A DNA stretch of 64,000 nt from Aphelocoma coerulescens (Eukaryota > Chordata > Aves > Passeriformes > Corvidae): the NCBI RefSeq assembly GCF_041296385.1, contig NC_091015.1, positions 55,122,345-55,186,344 on the forward strand, given 5' to 3'. Under the pieces are notes generated by a model. That model was not told where the DNA came from. It saw nothing but the letters and a program-made list of their open reading frames with translations, and did no database searches. Of this stretch, positions 12,801 through 25,009 are shown in pieces. The translations under genes and the position numbers were made by a program. How positions within the stretch are numbered: position 1 is the stretch's first letter; every line of letters begins with the position of its first letter.

Positions 12801-15800
12801 TACATAGGGGTGCCCACGTTAAATAATGGGGCAGTTGAGTGTAGTTTGTGACTTTTCCTTATGTTCTTTCTCTGCTCTGATGTTTAAGGATGTGTCTGTG
12901 GTGTACAAGGTTTCATACCCCTTCCATGGCTTCATTACCGTTAACTGTGATAGCCCTCTCCATGGATAACAAAACTTTGGGAAGTTTTTGTTTTAGAATT
13001 TTGCCAAGATCTTGAACTCAGTGTTTCTTGTTCAAAGCAATCCACACTGCAATTTGTACATTGGTGGGAAGGTAGTTTTCCACTGAGATACTCAATTTGC
13101 TCCTCTTCAGCTTCCACTCTGTGGTCTCCTGTTTTGATATCAACAGGATGGGAGGAGAAGATGTACCAAATTTGTGTTCTAATGATTATTTTGTGTACTT
13201 CCATGAAGTGCATTGGGAATACTGGTAGATAAACCATGCAGCTTAGATGGAGCTGCTGTGTATTGACTAAGATGGGTGTTGCTGAAGAGGCCTTTGTTTT
13301 CAGTGAGGCAGTGCCATCAGTGTAGGAATAGAAGGAAATTATTGAGTTGGAGAATTCAGTGAAAAACCCACTGAAACAAAAAATGACTGACTAGAAGCAA
13401 ATTTGCAGAGACCTAGAAAAATTAGAGGGCTGGGCAATCACCAGCCACATGAAATTAAACAAACTGGATTCTGCACCTGGTACAGGGCAACCCTGGATGT
13501 ATGGACAGACTGGGGAACGAGATGCTGGAGAGCAGCACCATGGGAAGGGACCTGGGGGTGTTGGTTGATGGCAAGTTGAACATGAGTCAGCAGTGCCCTG
13601 GCAGCCAGGAGGGCCAAGCGTGTCCTGGGTGCCATCAGGCACAGCATTGCCAGCCAGGGAAGGGAGAGGATTGTCCCACTCTGCTCTGCACTGGGGCAGC
13701 CTCACCTCGAGTGCTGGGGGCAGTTTTGGGTGCTAAAATATAAGAAAGACATTAAGCTATTAGAGAATGTCCAAAAGAGAGCAATGAAGATGGTGAAGGG
13801 CCTTGAGGGGAGGCCTTGAGGCCTCCATGTGAGGAGCAGCTGAGGCTGCTTGGTCTGTTCAGCCTGGACGACAGAAGAATGAGGGGAGACCTCATTGCAG
13901 TCTGCAACTTCCCCATGAGGGGAAGAGGAGGGGTAGGCACCAATCTCTTCTCTGGTGACAGGTGACAGGACCTCTGAAGCTGTGTCAGGAGAGGTTTAGG
14001 TTGGATATTAGGAAGAGGTTCCTCACGGAGAGGGTGGTTGGGCACTGGAACAGGCTTCCCAGGGAAGTGCTCACAGCACCGATTCTGACAGAGTTCAAGA
14101 AGCATTTGGACAACACTCTCAGGCACACGGTGTGACTCTTGGGGTGCCTTGTGCAGGACCAGGAGTTGGACTGATGATCGTAGTGAGTCCCTTCCAGCTC
14201 AGAATATTCCATGATTCTAATTCTTTTGGGAGGGGGAGGTGCTTGATATTTGGCAGTACATTACTTTTCTTCAACAAACATGTTTAAGCTTCTGCTAGAA
14301 CACCTGCTGTTTCTTACCAACTTTCTGCTCTAACACTTTTGTAGGTAAGGAGATCCCTGGCCAAGCTTCCCTTGTCTTTGATGTGGTTTTGCTAGATCTG
14401 CATAACCCCAAGGATGGTATTGCCATTGAGAACCAGCTCGTGCCCGAATCTTGCGAGCGGAGAAGCCAGACAGGAGACTTTCTCCGATACCATTACAATG
14501 GCACACTTCTGGATGGCACATTATTTGATTCCAGGTAACCAAACCATTCAACTCAACCGACTGCATTTCCAGTTTGACTCCTCTGTCTTGTCCATAATAT
14601 GCTCAAACACAATTCTTTGCTTTTCCTTCCTTTTTGAAAATTTTGAGTGGACTTGGAGTCTTTTTTAAAGGCTCATAGAAAACTTTTCCATATGGGAAGG
14701 AGAAGAGCTGTTCTGTACCGTGGCATTGTCACAGACGCCATCTAGGGGTGGTGATCCACCCAGTGAAGCCGTGTGCTTTAGACACACAAGTGTGGAGACT
14801 CTTTGCCTTATCTGCCAAGTAGGTAATACCGCTGAAGAGAGAGAAAATAAATATGATTTCCATTTTATGCCCAGAGAATTGTGAGCCAGTGTGCTAGTGG
14901 CTAGTGTGAGGTTAATCATATTTATACTTGAAAGCTGTTTGCATTTTGAAGGCTAATGTCTTTCAAGACTGAATTACAGAACTGCAGAATTCAACAACAG
15001 GGGATTTCTGTGATAAAGGAAGAGGGATTACTGTGACAGTAAATTCAAAGCTCTGTGGGCACATGAGTCTCATGTACAGAATCCTATGATGAATAATACC
15101 CTTGTAGCTTTCCGTGACTTTTGTTTGCTTTTAGTGGAACAGTGCTTTACTATCCCACTCCAGCTTTCAGAACAGCTGGCAGAAGTAGCTAAAAGAAGGT
15201 GAAAATGAGCCAATGTAAAATGTTTTACAAAATATGCTCAGGGAAAAATGTTTAGTACTACTACAGCAGCCATCACTGTTGACCTCGATTTACAGTTTGG
15301 GAAAGCTTATAGGTGAAGAATTTAAAGCTGATCCACAGTGTACCTATTTCTCTTTTTTGAGATGTAAGTATTCTCTGTAGTAATTAATCAGTTTTTGAAA
15401 ATAGCTGTAGTATTTATTTAAGGGTTGCTGTCAAGAAATAATAGTAAATGCTTTGCAGACAGCAGCCCCAACATCATTCTGAAATGCTGACAGTCGTTAG
15501 AGGGCTTGTTCATTAAAACATGGTATCCTGACCTCCTGCAGAATTCGTAAATGAAGAAATGGAGTGGCTAACAATAGGGATTGAAAACCCTGGAGCTATC
15601 CAGGACAAAGTTTCTCACTAGTACAGGGAGCATGCCAAAAGACCTGTGAATGGCCGGAGTTGAAAGCTCTAATAATTTTTTCCTTTTCCTTTTTACTCTG
15701 AAATATTCGGCTGCAGAACTGCCCTGGGCAGCTCAGCCAAGGCTGTCTGGACTTAGAGCAGTTGAATAAAACCCTGAATTACATCAGGGTCTGGTCCTGC

Positions 15801-18800
15801 ACTGGTTTAGTTCTTTCCCAGAGCTACCTTGTAAAGATGAATTAAAACCTTTCTGCCTTCTCTTTCTTGGGTTGTGCTTTCGTGTAACATGCCTTGAAGG
15901 AAGGCAGAAGACAGTCATGTCCTTGTTATAAACATCATTTGTTGTTGTAGCCTTGTTTTATTCTATCATTAGGTGTTGAAGCAGGTCCTTCAATCTGTGT
16001 GTAAGTGGTTGGCTTGGTTTGGAAGGGAGGGATGGTGTTGATACTGTTTTGTTGTCATGACTCATTTTAATGTTGAGCATCCCAGGAGAACCTATTTATC
16101 CCACCTGCTTCTTCTAGTAGTTGAACTACATAGCTGTGGTTGCAAAAGGAGGTAGTCTGCAGGGTGTCTCATGAAAATGAAGCACTTACCAACTATATCT
16201 AGTTGATAAGTGCTTATTAAATTAGTGTCAGGGCAGATGAAATTTTAAAGGAATTTTTTTTTCAGTCACTTGTCAAAACCTGTTTTCTGTTTAGTCTACA
16301 ATACATAAATAAGTGTGATTTTTCTTTCAAGAATTAGTAGAAATGAATTTGCAAATTTGTTCATTAGCCAGGGTCTCACTGCTGGGTAATCAGTGACCCA
16401 TGCGTCACTGACTGATGAAACCTGGTGGCCTGGATTCGTTGAACATAGTTCCTTTGTGCCTCCCTGGTGCTGGTTAATGACTGTGTGTTTCACCTTAACT
16501 GATTTAAGAATTGTGCTGCAGAGCTATTGCAGGAGTCCATGTTTTCTTGAGTACACCTGACACTGCTAAAATGCAAATATTTTCCGTAGTTATTCACGAA
16601 ACCGTACGTATGACACCTATGTTGGGAAAGGTTATGTGATTGCTGGAATGGATGAAGGTTTGCTAGGTGTATGCACTGGTGAAAAAAGAAGAATAATAAT
16701 CCCCCCTCATCTTGGATACGGAGAAGAAGGGAGAGGTGAGCTTGGCTTTGCATTCAAGTCTTCTGTAATTGATGAGGTTTCCTTTGTTGTTTAGTTCTTC
16801 TGTGTATACCTTCATTTTGCTGGCATTTGAAAGGTTTATGAATTAGTTCATTATTTTATGGACATCAAACTGACAAGACCACATCCAGAATTTGCAGGAT
16901 TATTTTAATTAACTAAATAGGTAGGACAATAAGAATACAGAACAATCTCATGTAACTGGTAGCCTGAACTCATTTGGGTAATTGGTGTTTCAGGCAGACT
17001 GGTACTTGAATGCCAGGAGCTCTGCAGATCTTCCTTCCTGTGTGTCTTAAACTCTCTATCCTGAAGGAGTTCATCATGTAAAGTTTTCTTCCCCATTCCT
17101 TCCACAGCCACAGGCTTTGTGGACTTCTAAGCCACCTCTGTAAATGGTGGATGCATGTAACAGTGAAGTAACCATGTATATGTAATATACAATTAACATT
17201 CCTTTGGGAAAACTCATTGCTATCTAAACAGATTGCTGTGAGAGGCTGAATAGGATAACCCTTCTAACTGATCACAGCGTTGTGGCTGGTGTTTCAAAAA
17301 GTGCCTCCTGAGATGTTACTTGGATAAGTGATTTAGAAGAAAAGCCTTTCTTGTGGGAATGCAAGATCTGTGCTGTTGATTTGGAATTAGACTCCTTTAC
17401 CAACAAACTGCAAACCTAGGCCTGGATGTGTCTTGTCAATCCTGGTAATGCACATAAGCCTGGGAAGAGGGGGAAGAAGTTGTCCACTTTTAGGTTTTTT
17501 AAGGAACTTTAACCTTTCACATATAATGACGTTCCTTGGAGCATGAGAAGTTCTTGAGAATTTCGATGATCAATCTTGAATTGGTACACAAAACAAAAAT
17601 GGGTTATTTAGGGTGGATATTGCTTCATTTCTGCATAATTTAAAAATTCAGAATAATGGAAGTTTTTCCCTTCACCACTGAACTGAGTGCATGTTTAATG
17701 CTTTCCCCCATGTTGTTTTTCCTCCTCTGGATGTAGCTTGCATCTGTTGCATCCTTTAATTCTGAATGAGAAGAGCAAAATGACTCAGTGGCAGACACAG
17801 CAGGAATACATATTCCTACAGGGTGCAGTACCTGGGCATCATATGCCTGTTTGGGTACCATTTCTTTCTCTATTTGTCTAATTTGCTTCCTATTTAGGAA
17901 AGATTCCAGGATCTGCAGTGCTGGTCTTTGACATCCACGTGGTGGACTTCCACAACCCCTCAGATTCAGTCAGCATTACTGTTCACTACAAACCTTCCAA
18001 CTGCACCGTACTGAGCAAGAAGGGAGATTACCTGAAATATCACTACAATGCTTCGCTCCTGGATGGAACTTTGCTAGACTCCACGTAGGTGTTTGAATGA
18101 CCTGGTAGGGAAAATACTCCCAGCAGCTGTGAAGGCAGAATGAAGTTCCTACAAAGCAAGCTAGCAGGGAATAAAGATTTTTTGTTTAAACTGAGTATTT
18201 ATGTAGAATGTATTTTTCTCTATGTCTGCCTGCCAAAGATATATAGGAGGAGGAAAAGACGAAAAAGACAATCTGTCATAGCATAATGAGAGAACTAGGA
18301 ACAAAAAGGGTGTAGGAGTGTGTTGGAGAAGAACATAAACAGTGTGTGTGATGAAACTTGTTGCATGGCATCCTGTTTAAATGGGCCAGTTCAAATGTCT
18401 GGGCCAGTTGTGCCAGCACAAGACAGGTCTCATAATGAATGAACCGTCCAGGTTAATTCAGTTTCTTGGGTTCTTTCTTTGTGCTCTGTACTGATTCAGT
18501 GCTCTGAGAGAGGTCTGGTAGGGCTACTTGTTGTGGTTTTGTTAAAGATACCTTGAGTGTGGTTTATAGTAAATGGTCACCTGTCATGTCTGTAGCACAC
18601 GTTGGTGCTCCTGTGTTGTATGAAAACACTTCATATGTATTAAAGTGTCACTTTAAGTGTCAGCATGGAGAAACTATCAGAGGGCTTGATCGTGGCTGTG
18701 AGGATAATTGGCCTCTTCCTCCTCCCTGTTGGCAGTAGGTTTATGAGGGAAGCAAAAGATTGCTCCAGTCTGTCTCCTGTAGAACTGAAGTGAGCCTGGC

Positions 18801-21800
18801 ACACAGCTACAAGAATGTTTCTGTTAGCTTCCTTTTTTTTTGCCTTGATCTTTTGAATAGTGCAAATCATCCAAACAACATTTTATTTTTTGGAAGGGAA
18901 GCTGGGAAATGCTATTTTTGACCTGGTTATAATTAACACAGGAAACAGCTCATAGGTTTCACAGTGTACACAATAGCTTGCAGAGCTGAAAAGCTGCCTT
19001 AATTTGGAGCACGTGGTGCGATGCTGTAGGCAAGGATGTATACAAGTACCATGTTTGGATTCAAAACACTGTTTATATGTCCCATTTTGTAGCAGGAGCC
19101 AAGGGATGTCGAGACCATCGTACTCAAAGCAGTTTTTAGAGAATCAAAGATCATGAATCATGTGCTCCTAATTTTAAGGCTGACCTCTTAGCCACTGAAT
19201 TGTTTTCTTTCCAAATAATACTCCGTTGTACAAGCATGTCCTGCAGAGGCACAGCCAAGCCAAATAACCAAAGAAAGGCGAGCAATAAAGAGCCTTAATG
19301 CTGCACACTCTGCTTTTAGAATCACAATACATGTTTAACTTCTGGGCTTTTAACTTGGGATATTTTCTAATTTTAGAAATGAGCCACGAGCAGCAAGGTA
19401 TAATTCAAAATTTAATATGGTTAAATAGCAGTAGTAGTAGTAGGTATTTGTGTTAATAACTACTACATTATAGTGGCTGATTTCATTCAAGAGATGCCTG
19501 ATCCATGGGAACACACTCAGTTCCCTATATAGAGTTGGTGGTCCTAGGATGAATGTACATCTGGAATTTTTACATCTGCTGAAAAGGCCAATTACAATAG
19601 TCAAAATATGTGAAAGGCAAAAGCCCTTATTTCAAGATAAAATACCTTAAGGGTGTAATTGGCACAATTAATGATTTTAATTGGATTTCATTCAAGAAGC
19701 CTATACTTTTAGTGCCAGAGGACATATCAGCAGCAGAGAAGAAGCACACTTATCTGTGTGGTGCTGGCTGTAACTTGAGAACAACTTCAGGTAACTGTTT
19801 GGTAGAACAAAGCATTGGGCATTAAGTTAATTTTGGCAATGACGGGACACTACTAGAAACTGCTACTTCTGTGGTTAATTTTGAACAACAGAAATTCTCT
19901 ATTAAATGGTGATTTTTTTTCATTTTTCCCTTCCTTTCCAGACACAGCCTTGGCAAGACCTACAACATAGTTCTGGGATCTGGTCAGGTGGTGTTGGGGA
20001 TGGACATGGGCCTTCAGGACATGTGTGTTGGGGAACGACGGACAGTCGTTATCCCACCTCACCTTGGTTATGGAGAAGATGGAGTTGGTAAGTGCACATC
20101 CACTTGGCATTCTTGAGTTACAGAAACTCAGGCATGCATGTTTTGTTAGTTCATATGTATAAAATCATAAAGTGACTGTCTCTTAGCTGCTTGAATGGGA
20201 TTTTTTTTTTTGAGGTTTTTCATGTCATTATTTTAGACACTTGCCCTCCACCCCATTCCCCAGTGGAATGAGCATGCTGTCTGTGTTGCATTTCAAGTCA
20301 TGCTGTTGCTGTGGCCAATAGAAAGACCATCACAGTACAAAAGGGAACATGTGCCCCCAGTAATGTTGCTTTGTCAGAACAGAAAGCTCCAGGCAGTCTG
20401 GTGTTGCAGAGGGATGCAAACACTGTTTTCCATGATAGGGAGTTGGGTGCCTGTGTTTGGACATGCGACATGTTATTCAGGAAACAAAGCTGTAGGGGGC
20501 TGGTCAGCACTAATATGTTAGGAAATGCAAAGAAAACTCAAAATTCAGAAAATACATAAACTGAGTGTAAGATGTGAAACAGTGTAATGGTGCTGTTAAA
20601 ACTCCAACACAAATACATTTTAAGGCAGCTTTTGAGCATTGAGGCTTACCAATTTTTAATGGCAGGGACAGCAGTAATAAAAAGAATGATATAGGAGTGA
20701 CAAGAACTTCCATGTCCCAGTATGTTGTTTCTGGTCTTCTGAGTTAAAAGGTTTGAGGGAAAGCTGTCTATCAGGAGGTCACCACGATCACCAAATTCTG
20801 ATTTGTATGGAAACAGCTGCATAAGTTGCTATGTTCTTTGAACAGCTCCAGAACGATCTGTAGTTTATAAAGACTGTCAGGCATCATATGCAGAGCTCAA
20901 TGGAGAATTAATTTGCATTAAGAGATAAGAATGTGTTTCCACTTGTACCTGTCTTCTGTGAAAAATTAAGAGTATTATATATACGCAATGTTTTATACGT
21001 GATTTTCTATATTATACATTCTATATAATTGCATAGCTATATATAGTAAATTGAAGATTTCCCCATAGCATGAAAAGTCTGCTGTGTGAAATACCTGTCA
21101 TAGGTATTTGCCATCATTCCAGTTACATTTGATACACATGTTCTGAAACATTTCATGATTTGTTAATGTGTTAATATATACCCAGCTATCTGAAGAAATT
21201 GCTTGTTTGCAGTCTCTTGCAAACAGAAGATTAGAAGTGAGCTTGATTTTTCTTTTTCAAGACTAAATTAAACTCCTTCCATGGTTTCACTGGGGTAATA
21301 GCCCAAGCTGCTGCAATACTGTTGAGTCTCACAGAAGTATGCTGCTTCACAGTGTATTGGTGAGATAAAGGAAGATTAATTATTCCCACAATTTTTAGTC
21401 TTTAAAAGTAAAAAATGCATGCAGTTAGAATCACACAATTATAGAGTGGTTTGGATTGGAAGGGACCTTAGAGATCAATTAGTTCCAACCCCCCTGCCAT
21501 GGGCAGGGACACCTTCCACTAGACCAGGTTGCTCAGGGCCCCATCCAACCAGGCCTTGAACATTCCTAGGAATGGGGCATCCACAGCTTCTGTGGGCAAT
21601 CTGTTCCAGTGTCTCAGTTTTATTATGAAAGGTTCCTTTTATGATCACCCCTGGTGAAGTGAGCAGGAAGATTTGATGGGCTAGGGATCACACCAGAGAA
21701 GTGCCTTTTGGAGCAGGAAGATAAATTTAATTATGGATTAAAAGGAAATATCCCTTCAATGTGTGTGAGGATAAATACCCTTCTTTGCCATTTGTTGTGA

Positions 21801-23569
21801 CAGAAGGAGAAGTGCCTGGTAGTGCTGTATTAGTTTTCGACATCGAACTGCTGGAACTGGTATCTGGCTTGCCTGAAGGATACATGTTTGTATGGAATGG
21901 GGAAGTCTCTCCCAATCTTTTTGAAGAAATAGACCAGAATCATGATGGAGAGGTTCTTTTGGAGGAGGTAAGCTGAGACAATGAAAACACCTGCAGTGGT
22001 TTTCTTCTACCACCATCAGTGCCAATGTTGAAGGATGGAGTTTTTCCTGATCTTTTTCTCATTTTCTGAAATGATGTTTGTCGTCAAGGGAACAGGAAGG
22101 CAGGGTGTCAGCTAAAACATGGTTATCCATCTTTAGAGATAGAGCCAAAAAAAACCAAACGGCCATACTGTGCAAGATCATTTACTGTTGTGGTTTCCTT
22201 GGTCAACAACAAATCCTTAGGGTGTAAGAGGAAGAGTTGATATCCAACATTCCTTTGCCTTCCTGTATCAGGCTGCATTCCTTGTATCAGCCTTCTCAGT
22301 GTCTGTCTCAGTGTTAATTGGCAGTTTATGGTGAATTCTTGAGCCAAAGCTGAGCCTGCAGCAGTGCATCCAGGGACTGTCTAATCTCTTCTGGAGCCTG
22401 GCAATGCAGTGGCCACTCCTTACACGTGTAAATTGTGTGCTGCGCCATCAAGTTCTTCCCCTTGCTTGCTTTTAAAATCTGCATTGTGAGAATGTCATTG
22501 GGTATCTCAGTTGAAAGCCACTTGCTTTTGCCACACCATCTCTGAAAACATAAACCTCTGTGAGGTTTTCCTCGGCCTTTTCTTTCAACTGAGCAGTTCT
22601 ATTCTTTTATTCTCTTCTGAAGTCTTCTTTGTCACCTTTCTCTATCCTTCTGTTTTGTCCCTTCTTCTTTGTCCCTTCTTTTCTCTCTGGAGTGGTGCTG
22701 CCTGCAGTGCTCAAGGGGCAGATTGTGGCCCTGTGGAACAGCATGAAATGCCTTTGAGGATTTTAAAACCTAATAGGGTAAAATTGAATTCTTGTTTTCC
22801 CCTTTCCCAGCACTCTCTCTTCCACCTATTTGTTTTCCTTCCATCTCCATCTTCTCTCTTATGTTTACCTGCACGTCTGTCCTTACAGGGAAGTGAAGAG
22901 CTTTTACTGGTTTAGACAAAGAGGTAGGATGAGGCTGTTGCTGTCTGCAGCAATCATCCTTCTTGTGTGTTGCTTCCTCTAAGATGCAGGTGGGTGGGTT
23001 TCTGCTTTACAGTGTGAGCTTCCTGTGTTGCCATGCAGAATTACTGCCCTCTGTCCATACAGAGCTGTTCCTGTATCCAACTGTCCAACCCCTCTTCCTC
23101 CTAAATTATGAAAAAGAAGTTTTCTTGTTATGGGTCCAAAACCTACTAGAATTAGTGAGGAAATCCCTGCTGAGCTCCACAGAGTGATTTAACTTCACAT
23201 GTCTGTTCTAATTAGTCCAGTTTGGGTGGTAAACTTAATGGGGTAGTAACAGTGTCCTACGTACATTTAATAAGTAGTAGAATGCTGGATAATCGACAAC
23301 AAGTAAACGCTGCTTTTGTAAATACTCTTCATTTTCAAATGTCCTTTTCACTGTGAGCTGTTTTCTTGTCCTTTCCCTCCTCTTAGTTTTCAGAGTACAT
23401 CCAAACTCAAGTTGAAACTGGCAAAGGAAAATTAGCTCCTGGCTTTGATTTTGAAAAGATTGTTAAAAATATGTTTGCTAATCAAGACCGGGATGGAAAT
23501 GGTAAAGTTACCGCTGAAGAATTCAAGCTGAAAGATCAGGAGGCCAAAGAGCAGCATGATGAACTGTAA
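6591..23569 (+). CDS. FKBP9: FKBP9, ER-lumenal peptidyl-prolyl cis-trans isomerase (10 coding exons)
   Basis: Coding exons: 6591-6847, 10672-10817, 11418-11607, 12276-12421, 14345-14534, 16590-16735, 17898-18084, 19942-20087, 21804-21967, 23387-23569. All introns are GT-AG and the frame is open throughout, giving 584 residues (I recall human FKBP9 as about 570). In order: a signal peptide with the hydrophobic core LLLLLPALL (roughly residues 1-34); four FKBP-type PPIase domains starting near residues 66, 178, 290 and 402, each with a YHY...DGT..DS block and a GMD..L..MC (or GVC) ...IPP.L.YG block; two EF-hand loops at 513-524 and 558-569; and a C-terminal HDEL retrieval signal. Sequons occur at N186, N298, N393 and N409. 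Known role of the family: proline isomerisation and folding of secretory clients in the ER. HDEL, two EF-hands and four domains point to FKBP9; FKBP10, the close paralogue, is the alternative, but flanking NT5C3A and BBS9 match the FKBP9 locus. The ATG at 6591 was chosen because the signal peptide follows at once. Confidence 0.96.
10672..10817 (+). CDS. FKBP9: FKBP9 exon 2 (second half of PPIase 1)
   Basis: 146 nt between CCCCTTCAG and GTAAGTAC, phases 2 to 1. Encodes [14 protein letters not shown]...[10 protein letters not shown]...[12 protein letters not shown], the C-terminal half of PPIase 1. Confidence 0.95.
11418..11607 (+). CDS. FKBP9: FKBP9 exon 3 (first half of PPIase 2)
   Basis: 190 nt between TTTTGCAG and GTATGCAG. 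Encodes [20 protein letters not shown], a linker, then [20 protein letters not shown]. Sequon N186. Confidence 0.95.
12276..12421 (+). CDS. FKBP9: FKBP9 exon 4 (second half of PPIase 2)
   Basis: 146 nt between ATGTTTAG and GTAAAAGT. Encodes [19 protein letters not shown]...GMCVGEKR...FLAYGEDGD. Confidence 0.95.
13395..14221 (+). mobile_element. CR1 LINE 3' fragment in FKBP9 intron 4
   Basis: Plus-strand fragments of a degraded CR1 ORF2 are readable (near 13545, a [16 protein letters not shown] block; near 13850, a GLFSLD-type block; near 13990, [17 protein letters not shown] text), ending in the CR1 3' tail CAGAATATTCCATGATTCT. Frames are broken. It lies in the same orientation as FKBP9, within the intron before exon 5. 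Confidence 0.92.
14345..14534 (+). CDS. FKBP9: FKBP9 exon 5 (first half of PPIase 3)
   Basis: 190 nt between TTTTGTAG and GTAACCAA. Encodes [20 protein letters not shown], then [20 protein letters not shown] (sequon N298). A CR1 fragment ends only about 125 bp upstream of the acceptor. Confidence 0.95.
16180..16215. repeat. Inverted repeat / hairpin in FKBP9 intron 5
   Basis: Two 16-nt arms (16180-16195 and 16200-16215) are complementary at 15 of 16 positions around a 4-nt TATC loop. The single mismatch is C-A as a plus-strand transcript and G-U as a minus-strand transcript. No function is evident; the stem is too short for a typical pre-miRNA. Confidence 0.85.
16590..16735 (+). CDS. FKBP9: FKBP9 exon 6 (second half of PPIase 3)
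   Basis: 146 nt between TTTCCGTAG and GTGAGCTT. Encodes [19 protein letters not shown]...[20 protein letters not shown]. Confidence 0.95.
17898..18084 (+). CDS. FKBP9: FKBP9 exon 7 (first half of PPIase 4)
   Basis: 187 nt between CTATTTAG and GTAGGTGT, one codon shorter than the equivalent exons 3 and 5. Encodes [19 protein letters not shown], then [20 protein letters not shown]. Sequons N393 and N409. The GTAGGT donor is slightly off consensus but preserves frame. Confidence 0.94.
19942..20087 (+). CDS. FKBP9: FKBP9 exon 8 (second half of PPIase 4)
   Basis: 146 nt between CTTTCCAG and GTAAGTGC. Encodes [19 protein letters not shown]...[11 protein letters not shown]...[11 protein letters not shown]. 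Confidence 0.95.
21427..21617 (-). mobile_element. CR1 LINE 3'-end fragment, antisense, in FKBP9 intron 8
   Basis: The sequence matches the reverse complement of the common avian CR1 3' end, with AGAATCAC, GGTTTGGATTGGAAGGGACC, CCAACCCCCCTGCCATGGGC and a CACTAGACCAGGTTGCTCAG-type block. It ends about 190 bp before FKBP9 exon 9. Confidence 0.94.
21804..21967 (+). CDS. FKBP9: FKBP9 exon 9 (linker and EF-hand 1)
   Basis: 164 nt between TGTGACAG and GTAAGCTG, ending in phase 0. Encodes [18 protein letters not shown], then EF-hand loop [12 protein letters not shown] (residues 513-524). Confidence 0.94.
23387..23569 (+). CDS. FKBP9: FKBP9 exon 10 (EF-hand 2, HDEL, stop)
   Basis: Acceptor CCTCTTAG, 60 codons and TAA. 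Encodes the EF-hand loop [12 protein letters not shown] (558-569) and the C-terminus [18 protein letters not shown] is the ER retrieval signal recognised by KDEL receptors. Confidence 0.96.
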   Translation, partial: FSEYIQTQVETGKGKLAPGFDFEKIVKNMFANQDRDGNGKVTAEEFKLKDQEAKEQHDEL

Positions 23570-24237
23570 AGATAAGAAAAAACCCCAAGAATCCTGAGCT
23601 GACCTACTGTTCAAACACGTGTACCGGAAGGGGTTTTGGCAAGCATGGTTCTGGAAGGATAGCCCTCAGATAGCTTGTGTCTGCCTGTGCCTGCCTGTGC
23701 CTGGGTGTGGGTAGGCTGTTAAAATAGGAAGAGATTTTCAGTTGGAATTGTTAGTAGATCTGAAAAAAGTGTTAAGTGCCTCAAGTGGGATGTACAGACA
23801 GGTAAGGAGTGTCCTTCTGTATGTGGTATCATGAACCACATGTGTATGTGGGGTCTGTTTTTATGCTAAAGATCTGAAGTCCTCATTGAACAATATGCAG
23901 TTAGTTGGGTGGATGATAGAGAGAAAACCTACCAAGTGCTTTTAAAAGAGTTTTAAAAAACCTTCTGTATCAGAAATATTTGTGTAGGAACATGAACCAA
24001 AATATTCCCCGTAAAAATAACCTGTAAAAGTTGTCATCTGTTGATCCCAGTTCCTTTCAGAAGGCATGAGCATTCTTCCCAGTAATTAAACAAACTCACA
24101 TGGATTTTTGCCAGCAGAAAATCTGATTTGCAAATTGCAGAACATGGCTGTGCCATTGCAAAATTTACATAAGCTGTGACTTAGATTAAAGAGACCTAGA
24201 ATTGATACTGTGTATGTGTTGGGTTCTTACCTCACGG

Positions 24238-24243
24238 AATAAA
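24238..24243 (+). terminator. FKBP9: Proximal AATAAA poly(A) signal of FKBP9
   Basis: A perfect AATAAA about 670 bp after the stop codon, followed by T- and GT-containing sequence (GTTTTCTACC, CTGTACTGTGTTG) resembling a downstream element. Confidence 0.6.
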
Positions 24244-25003
24244 AGTTTTCTACCACCTGTACTGTGTTGAATTAGTAACCTTGACTCTTGCTGGCCAGTG
24301 TTCCCATCAGTCATTCCAAAACCTTTCTAGCTGCAACCTTATTTATAGTTTTGTTAGACATTAAATATTAGCATACAGGGTCCAAATGCTGTCATAAATA
24401 GTGGACACAGCTAATTTTGTGTTGGGCTTCTGTCTCCTATTTTGGGAATTGCTAGATTAAGGAGTAAGTACTTAGAGCTTAAGCAGCAGAGCAGTCTGCA
24501 GTGACAAACAAGCAAACAGACAGTGATAGAATCAAGGAACAGGCCCATCTGTTTGTGTGTGCAAACGTTCTGGCCTATCCCTCAACACAAAGTCTGCCCT
24601 GGCAATGCTGTTCAGATTCTGTGACTTGAGACAGTCACCCGTTAGCTCGACAAATGCAGCAGAGCTGCTCAGTACTAAATACACGAGACAGACTCGTTTT
24701 CTGGAAGGCCATGGGATCCCCCTCAGTGCACAGCATGGAAAGAGCACAAACAGAGTGAGACACTGTCAAAGAGGAGTAGAAAGGGAGTTGTGCTTCCATT
24801 ATTAAGCTTTGTGTCTAGTTTCTTGCTTTCCTTGGTCTGTACGTGTGGGATGCAAGTCCCTGAGATGCTCTTTCTAAAAACTGGTATTTCAGTTGGATGA
24901 AAGCATTTTGTATTGGTTTTTAATGCAGTTCTTACAAAAAGTGCAGTGAAATATTTTTTTGAGTTTGATACCATTAAATGTTGGATAACTGATCTTTTTG
25001 TCA

Positions 25004-25009
25004 AATAAA
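25004..25009 (+). terminator. FKBP9: Distal AATAAA poly(A) signal candidate of FKBP9
   Basis: A perfect AATAAA about 1.4 kb after the stop codon, with a T-rich tract (TTTCTTTTTTTTTTCC) 20-45 nt downstream. It may define a longer 3' UTR isoform. Confidence 0.5.
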
